NCBI RefSeq assembly: GCF_012726295.1
Contig: NZ_JABAOB010000013.1
Span: 78,727 to 142,726, forward strand
Source: Chitinophaga sp. Ak27
GTDB lineage: Bacteria; Bacteroidota; Bacteroidia; Chitinophagales; Chitinophagaceae
Reading direction: 5' to 3'
DNA length: 64,000 bases
Shown: positions 9,904 through 18,375 of the stretch, piece after piece
Position numbering within the stretch: the stretch's first letter is position 1
Layout: each line of letters begins with the position of its first letter
The notes under the pieces: generated by a model
Told to the model about the DNA's origin: nothing
Database searches by the model: none
Seen by the model: only the letters and a program-made list of their open reading frames with translations
Translations under genes and position numbers: made by a program

Positions 9904-10863
9904 CTATACCCTGTATGCCTTCAACACATTCATCACCCAGGATTTACCCCATTGATCTACCTGCTCTTCTGTCCACAGATAAGGGAAAAATATCCTTTTC
10001 TGGAATCTGGGAGGAAGATATTTCTGCCAATTGGTGCCACCGGTAGCGGCAATATCTACCGGATCGCGCTCCAGGTAACGAACGGCGGATTTATAGTGCG
10101 ACAGCGGCCATTCGACATTGACAAATAAATCCAGTTTCCGGAGCTCTTCTTCTACGGCTTCCATATTTTCACCTCGTTGGCGCAGCGACTGGTATAACGC
10201 AGAGAAGTTGGTATGCACATTGTCTTCCGCCAATTGCAGGAACTGTGCCGCATATTTGGCAATAAACTGTTGTAGCGTGAGGGTTTGCTTGCCGGTAGAT
10301 AGTTCAGAAGCGCCGGACTTCCAGTAAATATGTTCAAACTTCTCCTTGATGGTGGCGTATTTCAGCTCTTCCCGTTTGGCCAGGCTTACCAACTGTGTGA
10401 AATCCGTAGCATAAATTTCTATCATACGGTATTGCCCGGACTGGAAGCCGCTGGCGGGGAGCAGGGACATCCTGAACTTCAGGAACTGTTCTTTGTCCAT
10501 ACCATCTACCATGATATCAAAAGAGGATACCAGGGCAGTGAAGTAAGCGTTGATCCGCTTCAGCTTTGTTGCGAAAACATCGGCTGTCAGTGAAGCATTG
10601 CCGGCTATTTGTTTGCACTCATGTAAGGTGAGTTTAAAATACAGCTCTGTGATCTGGTGATACATGATAAAGATTTCCTCATCAGGGTAGGATGTCTTTG
10701 GATGTTGCAGACTCAACAAAGTATCGAGGTGAATATAATCCCAATAGGTAAGGTAATCGGCGTAGAGCAGCCCGTCGAGATAAGCGTTGAGATCCTGCCC
10801 CATGGCGGCATACTTCTCCTGTAATCTCAGCAATCTATCTTTAATTTCCGGTGTTATTTCCAT
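9904..10863 (-). CDS. kynA: Tryptophan 2,3-dioxygenase
   Basis: This is a haem enzyme that opens the indole ring of L-tryptophan to give N-formylkynurenine, the first step of the kynurenine pathway. The family segments are visible: YWDYIHLDTLLSLQ followed by DEEIFIMYHQITELYFKLTLHE near the N-terminus, and GGTNWQKYLPPRF near the C-terminus, the substrate-binding threonine loop. At 319 residues the length is within the family range. It starts 7 bases after the kynureninase stop on the same strand, so both are co-transcribed with kynureninase first. Confidence 0.95.
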   Translation of the reverse strand: MEITPEIKDRLLRLQEKYAAMGQDLNAYLDGLLYADYLTYWDYIHLDTLLSLQHPKTSYPDEEIFIMYHQITELYFKLTLHECKQIAGNASLTADVFATKLKRINAYFTALVSSFDIMVDGMDKEQFLKFRMSLLPASGFQSGQYRMIEIYATDFTQLVSLAKREELKYATIKEKFEHIYWKSGASELSTGKQTLTLQQFIAKYAAQFLQLAEDNVHTNFSALYQSLRQRGENMEAVEEELRKLDLFVNVEWPLSHYKSAVRYLERDPVDIAATGGTNWQKYLPPRFQKRIFFPYLWTEEQVDQWGKSWVMNVLKAYRV

Positions 10864-10870
10864 CGTGTGC

Positions 10871-12172
10871 TTAGTTTCGGTGGGTGATGATTGTTTTGCT
10901 GATAGCCATTAAGCGCTCTCCTGCCAGGAATACGTCTTCGAAGCTATTGTACAGTGGTACGGGACTGAGCCTGATTACATTGGGCTCGCGCCAGTCGCCC
11001 AAAACATGATGAGCCATTAAAGCATTAAATATCTCTTTGGCGTTGTGCTTGGCTACGATAGATACCTGGGCCCCTCTGTCTTCAGTGGTGGCGGGCGTTA
11101 TGATCTTATACTGTTCAAATCCCAGCTGCTTATTTACTTCGTCGATGATATAGCACAGGTAGGCGGTAAGTTGTTCACTCTTTTTTCTCAGCGGCTCAAT
11201 GAAACCAGCTTTCTCAAAAATTTGCAGGGAGGCATGATACAGGGCCATTGGAATCACCTGGGTACAACTCACCTGCCAGCCATCGGCGCCAGCTTCCGGG
11301 ATAAATCCTTTCTCCATCTTAAACCGTTGCTGCTCGTTATAGCCCCACCATCCGGCAAAGCGATGCAGGGACATATCGGAGAAATGCTTTTCGTGTACAA
11401 ATATCCCGCTGATACCGCCGGGACCTGCATTCTGATATTTGTAAGAACACCAACAGGCAAAGTCAATATCCCAATCGTGCAGTTTCAAAGGCACATTGCC
11501 CGCAGCATGCGCCAGGTCAAAGCCTACTACTGCGCCTACAGCGTGTCCCGCCCGGGTAATGGCGGGCATATCGAACCATTGGCCGGTAAAATAATTGATA
11601 CCGCCAAAGAGTACCAGTGCGATCTGTTCGCCGTTACCGGCGATAGCAGCCAGGATGTCCGCGGTATTCAACGTGTTTTCCCCAGCCCTAGGCGCCACTT
11701 CTATAATCGCTTCCTTCGGATCGTAACCATGAAATCTTACCTGGCTTTCTATGGCATATTGATCAGAGGGGAAAGCGCCGGCTTCCATGATGATTTTAAA
11801 TCGTCCGGCTGTAGGCCGGTAAAAACTTACCATCAGCAGGTGCAGGTTAACCGTTAACGTATTCATAGGGCATACCTCTGCGGCGCTGGCGCCTACAATA
11901 TGGCCCATCAAACGTTTCAGCTCTTTATGATAATACATCCAGGGAGTATCTCCTTCAAACCATCCTTCTACGGCCATGTTTTCCCAGTTGCTGAGCTGTT
12001 GATCTACATAGCTTCGCGCCGTTTTAGGCTGTAATCCCAGCGAATTTCCGCATAAATAAATGAAGGGAGTGCCATTTTGCTGCGGAAACAGGAATTCACT
12101 TCTGAACGTATGTAACGGGTCTTGCTGATCCAGGCTTTGTGCAAAAGCCCGCTGATTTTCAAAAAGCATCAC
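10871..12172 (-). CDS. kynU: Kynureninase
   Basis: This PLP enzyme splits kynurenine into anthranilate and alanine (or 3-hydroxykynurenine into 3-hydroxyanthranilate). The 433-residue length is normal. Visible family features are FIYLCGNSLGLQPK near residue 40, the PMNTLTVNLHLLM segment, the Asp in GFDLAHAAGNVPL and the PLP lysine in CWCSYKYQNAGPGG. It forms a two-gene operon with tryptophan 2,3-dioxygenase. No kynurenine formamidase or monooxygenase is visible nearby, so those steps must be encoded elsewhere or happen spontaneously. Confidence 0.95.
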   Translation of the reverse strand: MMLFENQRAFAQSLDQQDPLHTFRSEFLFPQQNGTPFIYLCGNSLGLQPKTARSYVDQQLSNWENMAVEGWFEGDTPWMYYHKELKRLMGHIVGASAAEVCPMNTLTVNLHLLMVSFYRPTAGRFKIIMEAGAFPSDQYAIESQVRFHGYDPKEAIIEVAPRAGENTLNTADILAAIAGNGEQIALVLFGGINYFTGQWFDMPAITRAGHAVGAVVGFDLAHAAGNVPLKLHDWDIDFACWCSYKYQNAGPGGISGIFVHEKHFSDMSLHRFAGWWGYNEQQRFKMEKGFIPEAGADGWQVSCTQVIPMALYHASLQIFEKAGFIEPLRKKSEQLTAYLCYIIDEVNKQLGFEQYKIITPATTEDRGAQVSIVAKHNAKEIFNALMAHHVLGDWREPNVIRLSPVPLYNSFEDVFLAGERLMAISKTIITHRN

Positions 12173-12537
12173 GTAAAAAATATTTTAAATGGTCAGTGAT
12201 TACCTCCATGTTGGTGTATCATGGCTGCGGTATATTGAAAAATAAAATGAGTGGTAAGTAGCAGAAAGGAGTATCTGCTAATGGGAGGAGCTCCAACTAG
12301 GACGGCCTGTTAATAATATTTTTGAAAATATTTCCCATTGGTCTGAACGGTAAACAAAGCAAGGATAATTTGGGGAAATTGCCAAAAAAATGTCGGCACC
12401 GGGTAACAGTCGACGCTATAAAACAGGCAACATTAATTAACGATATGTTTATCTAAAGATTAAACCGCCCAGCGTACTTTTAGTATATATTAATCTGTGT
12501 TTAGTATATCTTACACTGCGTTTATAACTATCGAAAT
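12173..12537. promoter_or_regulatory. Divergent intergenic region with paired direct repeats
   Basis: No gene is visible between the diverging kynU and phosphoesterase genes. TTTAGTATAT occurs at 12478-12487 and again at 12500-12509, a centre spacing of 22 bases (about two helical turns), just upstream of the plus-strand gene. This could be an operator. Confidence 0.35.
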
Positions 12538-15129
12538 ATGAATACAGGACCACATTTTTTGCTAAAAACGGCTGCTGTTTACCTTTTATTGGCTGCGCAA
12601 AGTTTACAGGCGCAGGTATCAGATCCTCCGGAGAAACATAGGGATATCAGGAAGCCGGTAGATACTTCCTGGCATCAGTCTTTGGCAGGCGACAGACTAC
12701 TACCCAACGGGCAAATACTAACGCCGGCGGGGCAAGGACTCAATTTAGCAGAGGGTACCCGGGTATTAAACCTGGAGTGTGCTCACCACAAAAATGTGCT
12801 CATTGCAAAAACCAACAGGCGCCTGGCTTTTATTGATGCCAGGGAATATAGCATACTTAAATATTACGACTATCCCAATAAGGAATCGGGCTCTATGAAC
12901 GGCCTGGCAGTGGGTGAAAACGACTCTACTATTTATTTTACCGGCCTGCAAAAGAATCTATATGTAGGAAATGTGAGCCCTTCGGGAACATTTACCCTGA
13001 CAAACACCATCGATCTATCCGTTAATAATAAAAATACCAACCCTTTAGGCGTTGGGTTATGTCCCAATAACATTGCGTTTGTGGCGCTGGCCATCACTAA
13101 CGAGGTTGCCGTAGTGGATCTTTCCAAAGGCAAATTATTGAGCAGGATCCCTGTGGGTGTTTGTCCTTATGCTATTGTTATCAGTAAAGATAAAAAGTTG
13201 GCCTTCGTCAGTAATTTCGGAGGACCACATGCAAAAAAAGGCGACAAGACAGAAAAATCGGCCGGAACAGATGTGGCAGTAGACGATCGGTCTGTAGCGC
13301 TGCGCGGCGCTGTTACCGTTATTGATATTGAATCAAGGAAAAAGATTACCGATATCGCCACCCGCATTCATCCTGAGTCGATGGTATTATCACCTGATGG
13401 CAAGTCCCTGTATGTAACAGATGATAGCGGCGATGGCATTAGCGTGATAGATGTAAAGACCTTAAAAATCGTACATACTATTAGCACCAAGCCTGATCCT
13501 TCTCTTCCCTATGGTAGCCTGACAACGGCGCTGGCATTCAGTGCCGACGGGAAAACGTTACTGGCATCCAACGCTGGCAACAACTCCATCGCGCTCATTG
13601 ATCCGCATCACATGCAGCAAGCTCCTTATGGGTTTATTGCTGCCGGCGGCTTTCCTGGTACTATCTGCACTGCGGGGAATAATTTATTTATTGGCAATGT
13701 GACTGCGCTGAAGGGACAAGTACAGAAAGTTGAACTTCCCGGTGATAAAGCCGAAGTAGAAGCTTTTACTGCGGAGGCAAAGAAAGGATTTCACTTTATA
13801 GATTTACTGAGGGCACAGGCTGCAGCCAATTCAAATGCAAGGCCTAAACCCATTCCCGACAATCCGGGTGAACCATCTTCTATCAGGCACGTCGTATATA
13901 TCATTAAAGAAAATAAAAAATTTGACCAGGTGCTGGGCGACATTGGCAAGGGTAACTGCGATCCTAAGCTCGTTGAATTTGGCAACGAAACAACTCCTAA
14001 TACCCACGCACTGGCGAAGCAATTTGCCTTGCTGGATAACTATTATTGCAATGGTGTTAACTCCAGCGATGGCCACCAGTGGGCCATACAGGGAATAACC
14101 ACCCCTTACCATGAAAAAGATTTCTCCAATGGGCACTGCGCTTATGATTTTGGAACAGATCCCCTGTCCTATGCTGGCTGCGGGTTTATCTGGAATCATC
14201 TGCTGCGCAAAGGCATTTCATTCAGGAACTTTGGCGAAACAGACCTCGCTGAAATAACCAAGGGGAAAACCTGGACCGATGTATATAGTGCCTGGAAAAA
14301 TAAAAACGATTCGGCTCAGTACAAATGTTCCTATGCCATGAAAAGCCTGGAAAAGTACAGCGACCTGCGTTATCCCGGATGGAACATGAATATTACAGAC
14401 CAGGTCAGGGCCGATGCATTTATCAATGCGCTGAAGGAATACGAAACCGCAGGCAGTCTCCCTGAATTCCTGATCATCTATCTACCTAACGACCATACCA
14501 GCGGGTATAGCGAGGAAACACCTACTCCCCGCGCTTACGTAACAGATAACGACTGGGCCACCGGCCGGGTGGTGGAAGCGCTTTCCAAAAGTTCTTTCTG
14601 GAAGGATATGGCCATCTTCATCAACGAAGATGATCCTCAAAGTGGTACAGACCATGTGGATGGGCACCGTTCATTCTGTTTGATTGCGAGCCCTTTTGTA
14701 AAGCGTGATGCTATCATCAGTAATTTTTACAATCAATCGTCTGTATTGCACACTATTTGCCAGATATTTGGCGTACAGCCCATGAACCAGTTGGTAGCAG
14801 CCGCTCCATTAATGACCGCCTGTTTCCAGGACGTACCCGACTATACCACGTACAACAGCCTGACACCAACCATTGCGATCAATGAGATGAATCCCGGCAA
14901 GGACAAGATTAAAAGCAAAACTACCGCCAGGTTGGCGCCTATGACGCAGAAAATGGATTTCTCCAAACCAGATCTAATTGACAGAGACGCCCTGCTGTTT
15001 AGTGAATACGTATGGTCAACTATACACGGCGACAAACCGTTTCCGAAACAATACTTCGGTGCGCATCAAAAAGGTTTAAAAGCCCTCGGCCTGAAAGTAG
15101 ATGCTAAGCAGGATGACGATGACGATTGA
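12538..15129 (+). CDS. Secreted YVTN beta-propeller / phosphoesterase fusion protein
   Basis: The 863-residue protein has a signal peptide (cleavage near SLQAQV). An N-terminal half (about 60-410) carries YVTN/YncE-type propeller repeats such as NEVAVVDLSKGKLLSRIPVG and GISVIDVKTLKIVHTI. A C-terminal half (about 445-800) belongs to the alkaline-phosphatase/phosphoesterase superfamily, with VVYIIKENKKFDQVLGD, DNYYCNGVNSSDGHQWAIQG and FINEDDPQSGTDHVDGHRS. Metal ligands are plausible in ENKKFDQ and in DDPQSGTDHVDGHR. The protein is probably periplasmic or surface located. The substrate is unknown; phospholipase C and acid phosphatase activities occur in this family. It ends in a run of aspartates. 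Confidence 0.88.
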   Translation: MNTGPHFLLKTAAVYLLLAAQSLQAQVSDPPEKHRDIRKPVDTSWHQSLAGDRLLPNGQILTPAGQGLNLAEGTRVLNLECAHHKNVLIAKTNRRLAFIDAREYSILKYYDYPNKESGSMNGLAVGENDSTIYFTGLQKNLYVGNVSPSGTFTLTNTIDLSVNNKNTNPLGVGLCPNNIAFVALAITNEVAVVDLSKGKLLSRIPVGVCPYAIVISKDKKLAFVSNFGGPHAKKGDKTEKSAGTDVAVDDRSVALRGAVTVIDIESRKKITDIATRIHPESMVLSPDGKSLYVTDDSGDGISVIDVKTLKIVHTISTKPDPSLPYGSLTTALAFSADGKTLLASNAGNNSIALIDPHHMQQAPYGFIAAGGFPGTICTAGNNLFIGNVTALKGQVQKVELPGDKAEVEAFTAEAKKGFHFIDLLRAQAAANSNARPKPIPDNPGEPSSIRHVVYIIKENKKFDQVLGDIGKGNCDPKLVEFGNETTPNTHALAKQFALLDNYYCNGVNSSDGHQWAIQGITTPYHEKDFSNGHCAYDFGTDPLSYAGCGFIWNHLLRKGISFRNFGETDLAEITKGKTWTDVYSAWKNKNDSAQYKCSYAMKSLEKYSDLRYPGWNMNITDQVRADAFINALKEYETAGSLPEFLIIYLPNDHTSGYSEETPTPRAYVTDNDWATGRVVEALSKSSFWKDMAIFINEDDPQSGTDHVDGHRSFCLIASPFVKRDAIISNFYNQSSVLHTICQIFGVQPMNQLVAAAPLMTACFQDVPDYTTYNSLTPTIAINEMNPGKDKIKSKTTARLAPMTQKMDFSKPDLIDRDALLFSEYVWSTIHGDKPFPKQYFGAHQKGLKALGLKVDAKQDDDDD

Positions 15130-15144
15130 TGCTGAGATAAATAT

Positions 15145-15183
15145 ATCCCGTCCTGAAATGGTTTTACTATTGCAGGGCGGGAT
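15145..15183. terminator. Convergent hairpin after the phosphoesterase gene
   Basis: ATCCCGTCCTG pairs with CAGGGCGGGAT with one mismatch. It lies between two convergent stop codons (15129 and 15193) and probably terminates both transcripts. Confidence 0.5.
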
Positions 15184-15192
15184 CATTACCTG

Positions 15193-15606
15193 CTATATAA
15201 ACATCAGTATATAAGCAACTATAAAAGCCCCCCATGCCACACTAAGCATTACCAATACAATCCTGAGCCAGTACTTCCATGCCACCCACACATAAAACCC
15301 TACCGTAAGTATTGTTAATAAAAGTAAAAATTGACTGGATCTCAAAAAAGTAAAGCAGTTCAGCGCCAGGTAAAAGTTCATGATTCCGATAAAAGCTGTA
15401 CCGCTACTATGTGTGGCATTGAATCCTATCCATGACTTCCACATCATCAGTTTTTCTGAAATTAGTAGCGAAGCATCTCTCATTTCTTCTATGAGTTTTT
15501 CATTGCGGGGAAACAATTTATTGGTCCACAGCGTAGCACGAAGGTGAGAAAGGCCCATCAGTCCGATAATGGCCGAACCTGTCTCCCAAAGATATTGAGC
15601 TATCAT
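15193..15606 (-). CDS. Small integral membrane protein of unknown function
   Basis: A 137-residue protein with about four hydrophobic segments: one at the N-terminus (SAIIGLMGLSHL), one near 70-85 and two near the C-terminus. A charged stretch of about 30 residues (NKLFPRNEKLIEEMRDASL) separates the first from the second. I do not recognise a named family. It is followed by a Crp-like regulator transcribed in the same direction from further upstream, 73 bases away. Confidence 0.7.
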   Translation of the reverse strand: MIAQYLWETGSAIIGLMGLSHLRATLWTNKLFPRNEKLIEEMRDASLLISEKLMMWKSWIGFNATHSSGTAFIGIMNFYLALNCFTFLRSSQFLLLLTILTVGFYVWVAWKYWLRIVLVMLSVAWGAFIVAYILMFI

Positions 15607-15679
15607 AGATTATCTTATTTTCTGTCAGTATGTTCCTGCAAAATTAACGGACAACCTACTCCCGAAAAATGAACCTGGG

Positions 15680-16249
15680 TTAAGAAATGCGTTTGCGGAT
15701 CCGGCTCAGTGCCTGAGGGGTAACACCGATATAGGAAGCCAGGTATTTCAGGGGCACCTGCTGCAATAAGTGAGGGGCTTTATGAAAGAGGTCGAGGTAA
15801 CGTTCTTCGGCAGACTTTAAGAGAAAGGAAAGCTCCCTGTCTGATTTCAGTAAAAGCAGCTGTTCAGTAGCCAGCCGCCCTATTCTTTCCACGATCTTTA
15901 ACCGGCTGTACATCTCCTGCAAATCGTCGTAATGAATGCGCCAGAGGGTTGTTTCAGCCAGTATTTCACCATAGTAGAGAGACGGTTTACGGGTATAAAA
16001 AGAGCTGAAGACCGTCATAAACCAGCCTTCAAATGAAAAACCGATAGTAGTATCATTGCCTTCTTTGTCTTCTATATAAAAGCGTAACAATCCCCGGTCA
16101 ACAAATGTCAGGTAGTTTTCTGTTTCTCCGGCTTTCAGGTAGAAGGTTTTCGCGGGGTAAATTTTCTGCTCAAAACGGGAAGAAAATAGCATCCAGTCTT
16201 CGTCAGAGATACCTACCTGTTTTTTCAGGAATTGATGCATGAGTTGCAT
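15680..16249 (-). CDS. Crp/Fnr-family transcriptional regulator
   Basis: A 189-residue regulator. The N-terminal cyclic-nucleotide-binding-like domain (about 30-120) contains YLTFVDRGLLRFYIEDKEGND and ends in the dimer helix. The C-terminal winged helix shows PLKYLASYIGVTPQALSRIRKRI as recognition helix. The acidic and arginine residues that bind cAMP are not conserved, as is common for Bacteroidota members, so the ligand is unknown. Hydrophobic-stress or xenobiotic responses have been reported for relatives, but nothing here shows it. Confidence 0.88.
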   Translation of the reverse strand: MQLMHQFLKKQVGISDEDWMLFSSRFEQKIYPAKTFYLKAGETENYLTFVDRGLLRFYIEDKEGNDTTIGFSFEGWFMTVFSSFYTRKPSLYYGEILAETTLWRIHYDDLQEMYSRLKIVERIGRLATEQLLLLKSDRELSFLLKSAEERYLDLFHKAPHLLQQVPLKYLASYIGVTPQALSRIRKRIS

Positions 16250-16316
16250 AATACGCCATATTATACAGTGAAGGTAAGCGCTAAAATTTGGACGAACTAA
16301 TTCCGGAGGTATGCTA

Positions 16317-16348
16317 AAACAATAAAGCCGCCCAAAGGCGGCCTTATT
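16317..16348 (-). terminator. Terminator of the second SusC/SusD operon
   Basis: The stem AATAAAGCCGCC / GGCGGCCTTATT (one mismatch, CAAA loop) lies 37 bases after the SusD stop. Read on the minus strand it ends in TTATTGTTTT, fitting an intrinsic terminator. Confidence 0.75.
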
Positions 16349-16384
16349 GTTGTCTTCACTTTTCTACTAAACTATTGCCATGCT

Positions 16385-18364
16385 CTATTCTAATACATTC
16401 TTCCATTTGGTAGTACGGCCGGTAAACCATACTGGAAGATCTGGATTATTAGAAGGACTAATAATTGACCAACCTTCCGGATCCGCAGCCTGAACGCTAC
16501 TTGGATAAGTCATTCTTTCTTTCCATTTGTATACGTCATACATAGCAACCGGATTGGTACCCAGGTATTTAATTAACCTGCGGGCAGCGGTATAGGGCAC
16601 TTCAAAGTTCAGCATATTGTAATGCAGCTGAAGCTGGTTGAAAATTGCCTGAACCTTCTGCGTGCTTGACATGGCATCAAATTTCTGCGCTGCATTCTCT
16701 GCATAAACGCTTGCATTATATTCCATGGCGGGCTTTGCATTGATTCTTGCATCATCCATGGTTGTTGGCATGGCGGGTAAAGTTGTCTTGGAATATTGAT
16801 TTGAGTTATTCAGATCATACCAATATTTGCAGGACAAGATAATCGCATTCTTGTAGTGATCGCGGGCAGCACCATTCAGCTGACCAAAACCTCTTACTGC
16901 CGCTTCAGCGAGTGAAAGCTCGGTTTCAACCGCATGGATGGTTGGATATTTTAGTGCAAAGTTGAATTCCGGGCGAATATTGTACTCGGACACCAGGTTG
17001 CTTGCTGTACCTACGTTTCCATCATTGTCATCGCCATTGGCAACGGCGCTGCGAAGTGCACTTAACAGGAATGCCTCCCGTTTACTCAGATCTGCCTTTG
17101 ATGCTGCATCCAATTGGATGGACTTATTTACGCCGTAGTTGAATGTTGTTTTGGAAATATCGGTCAAAATAGGATCGTTGATATAAAAGCCACGCAAAAC
17201 TTTATTTAAATAACTATTTGGATCCGTATTACCATCCCATTTTGTATCAGCTCCCAGGTATCTGCCACTCCAGTCCGGAGCGAAGATATAAGCAACACGT
17301 GGGTCAACAGTACCATTCACTAACCCAGTTGCGGAATTATCACCGCTAAAATAGGATAACGTTTGTCCGTTTATCACTTTACTACCTACGGTTGGCTGAC
17401 AATACATCACGTCCTGTAGGAATTTCTTCCCGGCACGGAAATCAAGCCCCCTTTCTCTGAACGAACGTGTAATACCTAATTCATTACAAATACGGTTCAG
17501 TGCAATAACAGCGATGTCCGCCACACCGGCCACGTCGTTATAGTCGCTCATTAAAGGCTTGCCCTGCAACTCGGTCAGCACCTGCCGGGTAAGCGTAGGG
17601 GTAACCTCGCTTACGTTCATTGCACAACGCAATCTTAATGAATTAACATACTTACGCCATTTCAGAATATTTCCTCCAAAAAGGATATCCTGTTGGTTGA
17701 ATGCCGCCTGCTGGGTAGGTGTCAGTGTCATCGTTGCCAATGCGTCGTCGGCAGCTTTGAAATCGCTGATTATTTTCGGATAGATATCAGCTTGGCCCAG
17801 GTATTTCGCTTTAACACCATCAAGTCCGCCCGCTGATCCTGTTTCTATATATGGAACCTTATCGTACATGTCGGTTGCTCTCTGGTAAGCATAACCTTTT
17901 AAAACATGCATTAAGGTGATGTACAGGCTATCTAAATTGGTCCGTTTAGCCTGGGGTGTGTTATTGTATTCACGTTGCGCCCAGAGTATAGGCGTAATCC
18001 ATTGCGTATTAACAAAGTTAAAAATAGACTCGTTAAAACCGCCGGTGCCCCAGTCATGCTCCACATCATGGAGCGTGTAAGCGCCCCCTTCAGTAGTGGT
18101 GTTATAAATCTGGATGGCACTTGCAGTAACCCTCCCTCCACTTCTTACCTGGTGGTAAACAGAACCATAATCACCACTCAGGAAGAATCCCTGGGTTAGC
18201 TGAGAGGTGAAAAATCCGGATATAACGCTTACCCCTGACTTATCAGCCATGTCTTTCGAATATCCATCAGGATTCTGGTATAAGTCCTCCAGCTTCTTCT
18301 TACATGCTACAGAAGACAGTAACAACGTAAGTACGAAAAATGATTTTAATTTGTTGTATTTCAT
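16385..18364 (-). CDS. SusD/RagB family lipoprotein (long form)
   Basis: A 659-residue surface lipoprotein with lipobox SSVACKKK (Cys22). It is longer than typical SusD (about 500-550) and resembles the SusD-like 2 subgroup, with extended central helices, AEAAVRGFGQLN instead of the classical EAEA segment, and a C-terminal RRLIKYLGTNPV/YDVYKWKERMTYP region. It starts 11 bases after the SusC stop, so SusC and SusD form one minus-strand operon. The substrate is unknown and no catabolic enzyme lies beside it. Confidence 0.9.
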   Translation of the reverse strand: MKYNKLKSFFVLTLLLSSVACKKKLEDLYQNPDGYSKDMADKSGVSVISGFFTSQLTQGFFLSGDYGSVYHQVRSGGRVTASAIQIYNTTTEGGAYTLHDVEHDWGTGGFNESIFNFVNTQWITPILWAQREYNNTPQAKRTNLDSLYITLMHVLKGYAYQRATDMYDKVPYIETGSAGGLDGVKAKYLGQADIYPKIISDFKAADDALATMTLTPTQQAAFNQQDILFGGNILKWRKYVNSLRLRCAMNVSEVTPTLTRQVLTELQGKPLMSDYNDVAGVADIAVIALNRICNELGITRSFRERGLDFRAGKKFLQDVMYCQPTVGSKVINGQTLSYFSGDNSATGLVNGTVDPRVAYIFAPDWSGRYLGADTKWDGNTDPNSYLNKVLRGFYINDPILTDISKTTFNYGVNKSIQLDAASKADLSKREAFLLSALRSAVANGDDNDGNVGTASNLVSEYNIRPEFNFALKYPTIHAVETELSLAEAAVRGFGQLNGAARDHYKNAIILSCKYWYDLNNSNQYSKTTLPAMPTTMDDARINAKPAMEYNASVYAENAAQKFDAMSSTQKVQAIFNQLQLHYNMLNFEVPYTAARRLIKYLGTNPVAMYDVYKWKERMTYPSSVQAADPEGWSIISPSNNPDLPVWFTGRTTKWKNVLE

Positions 18365-18375
18365 CTTAGTTGTTT

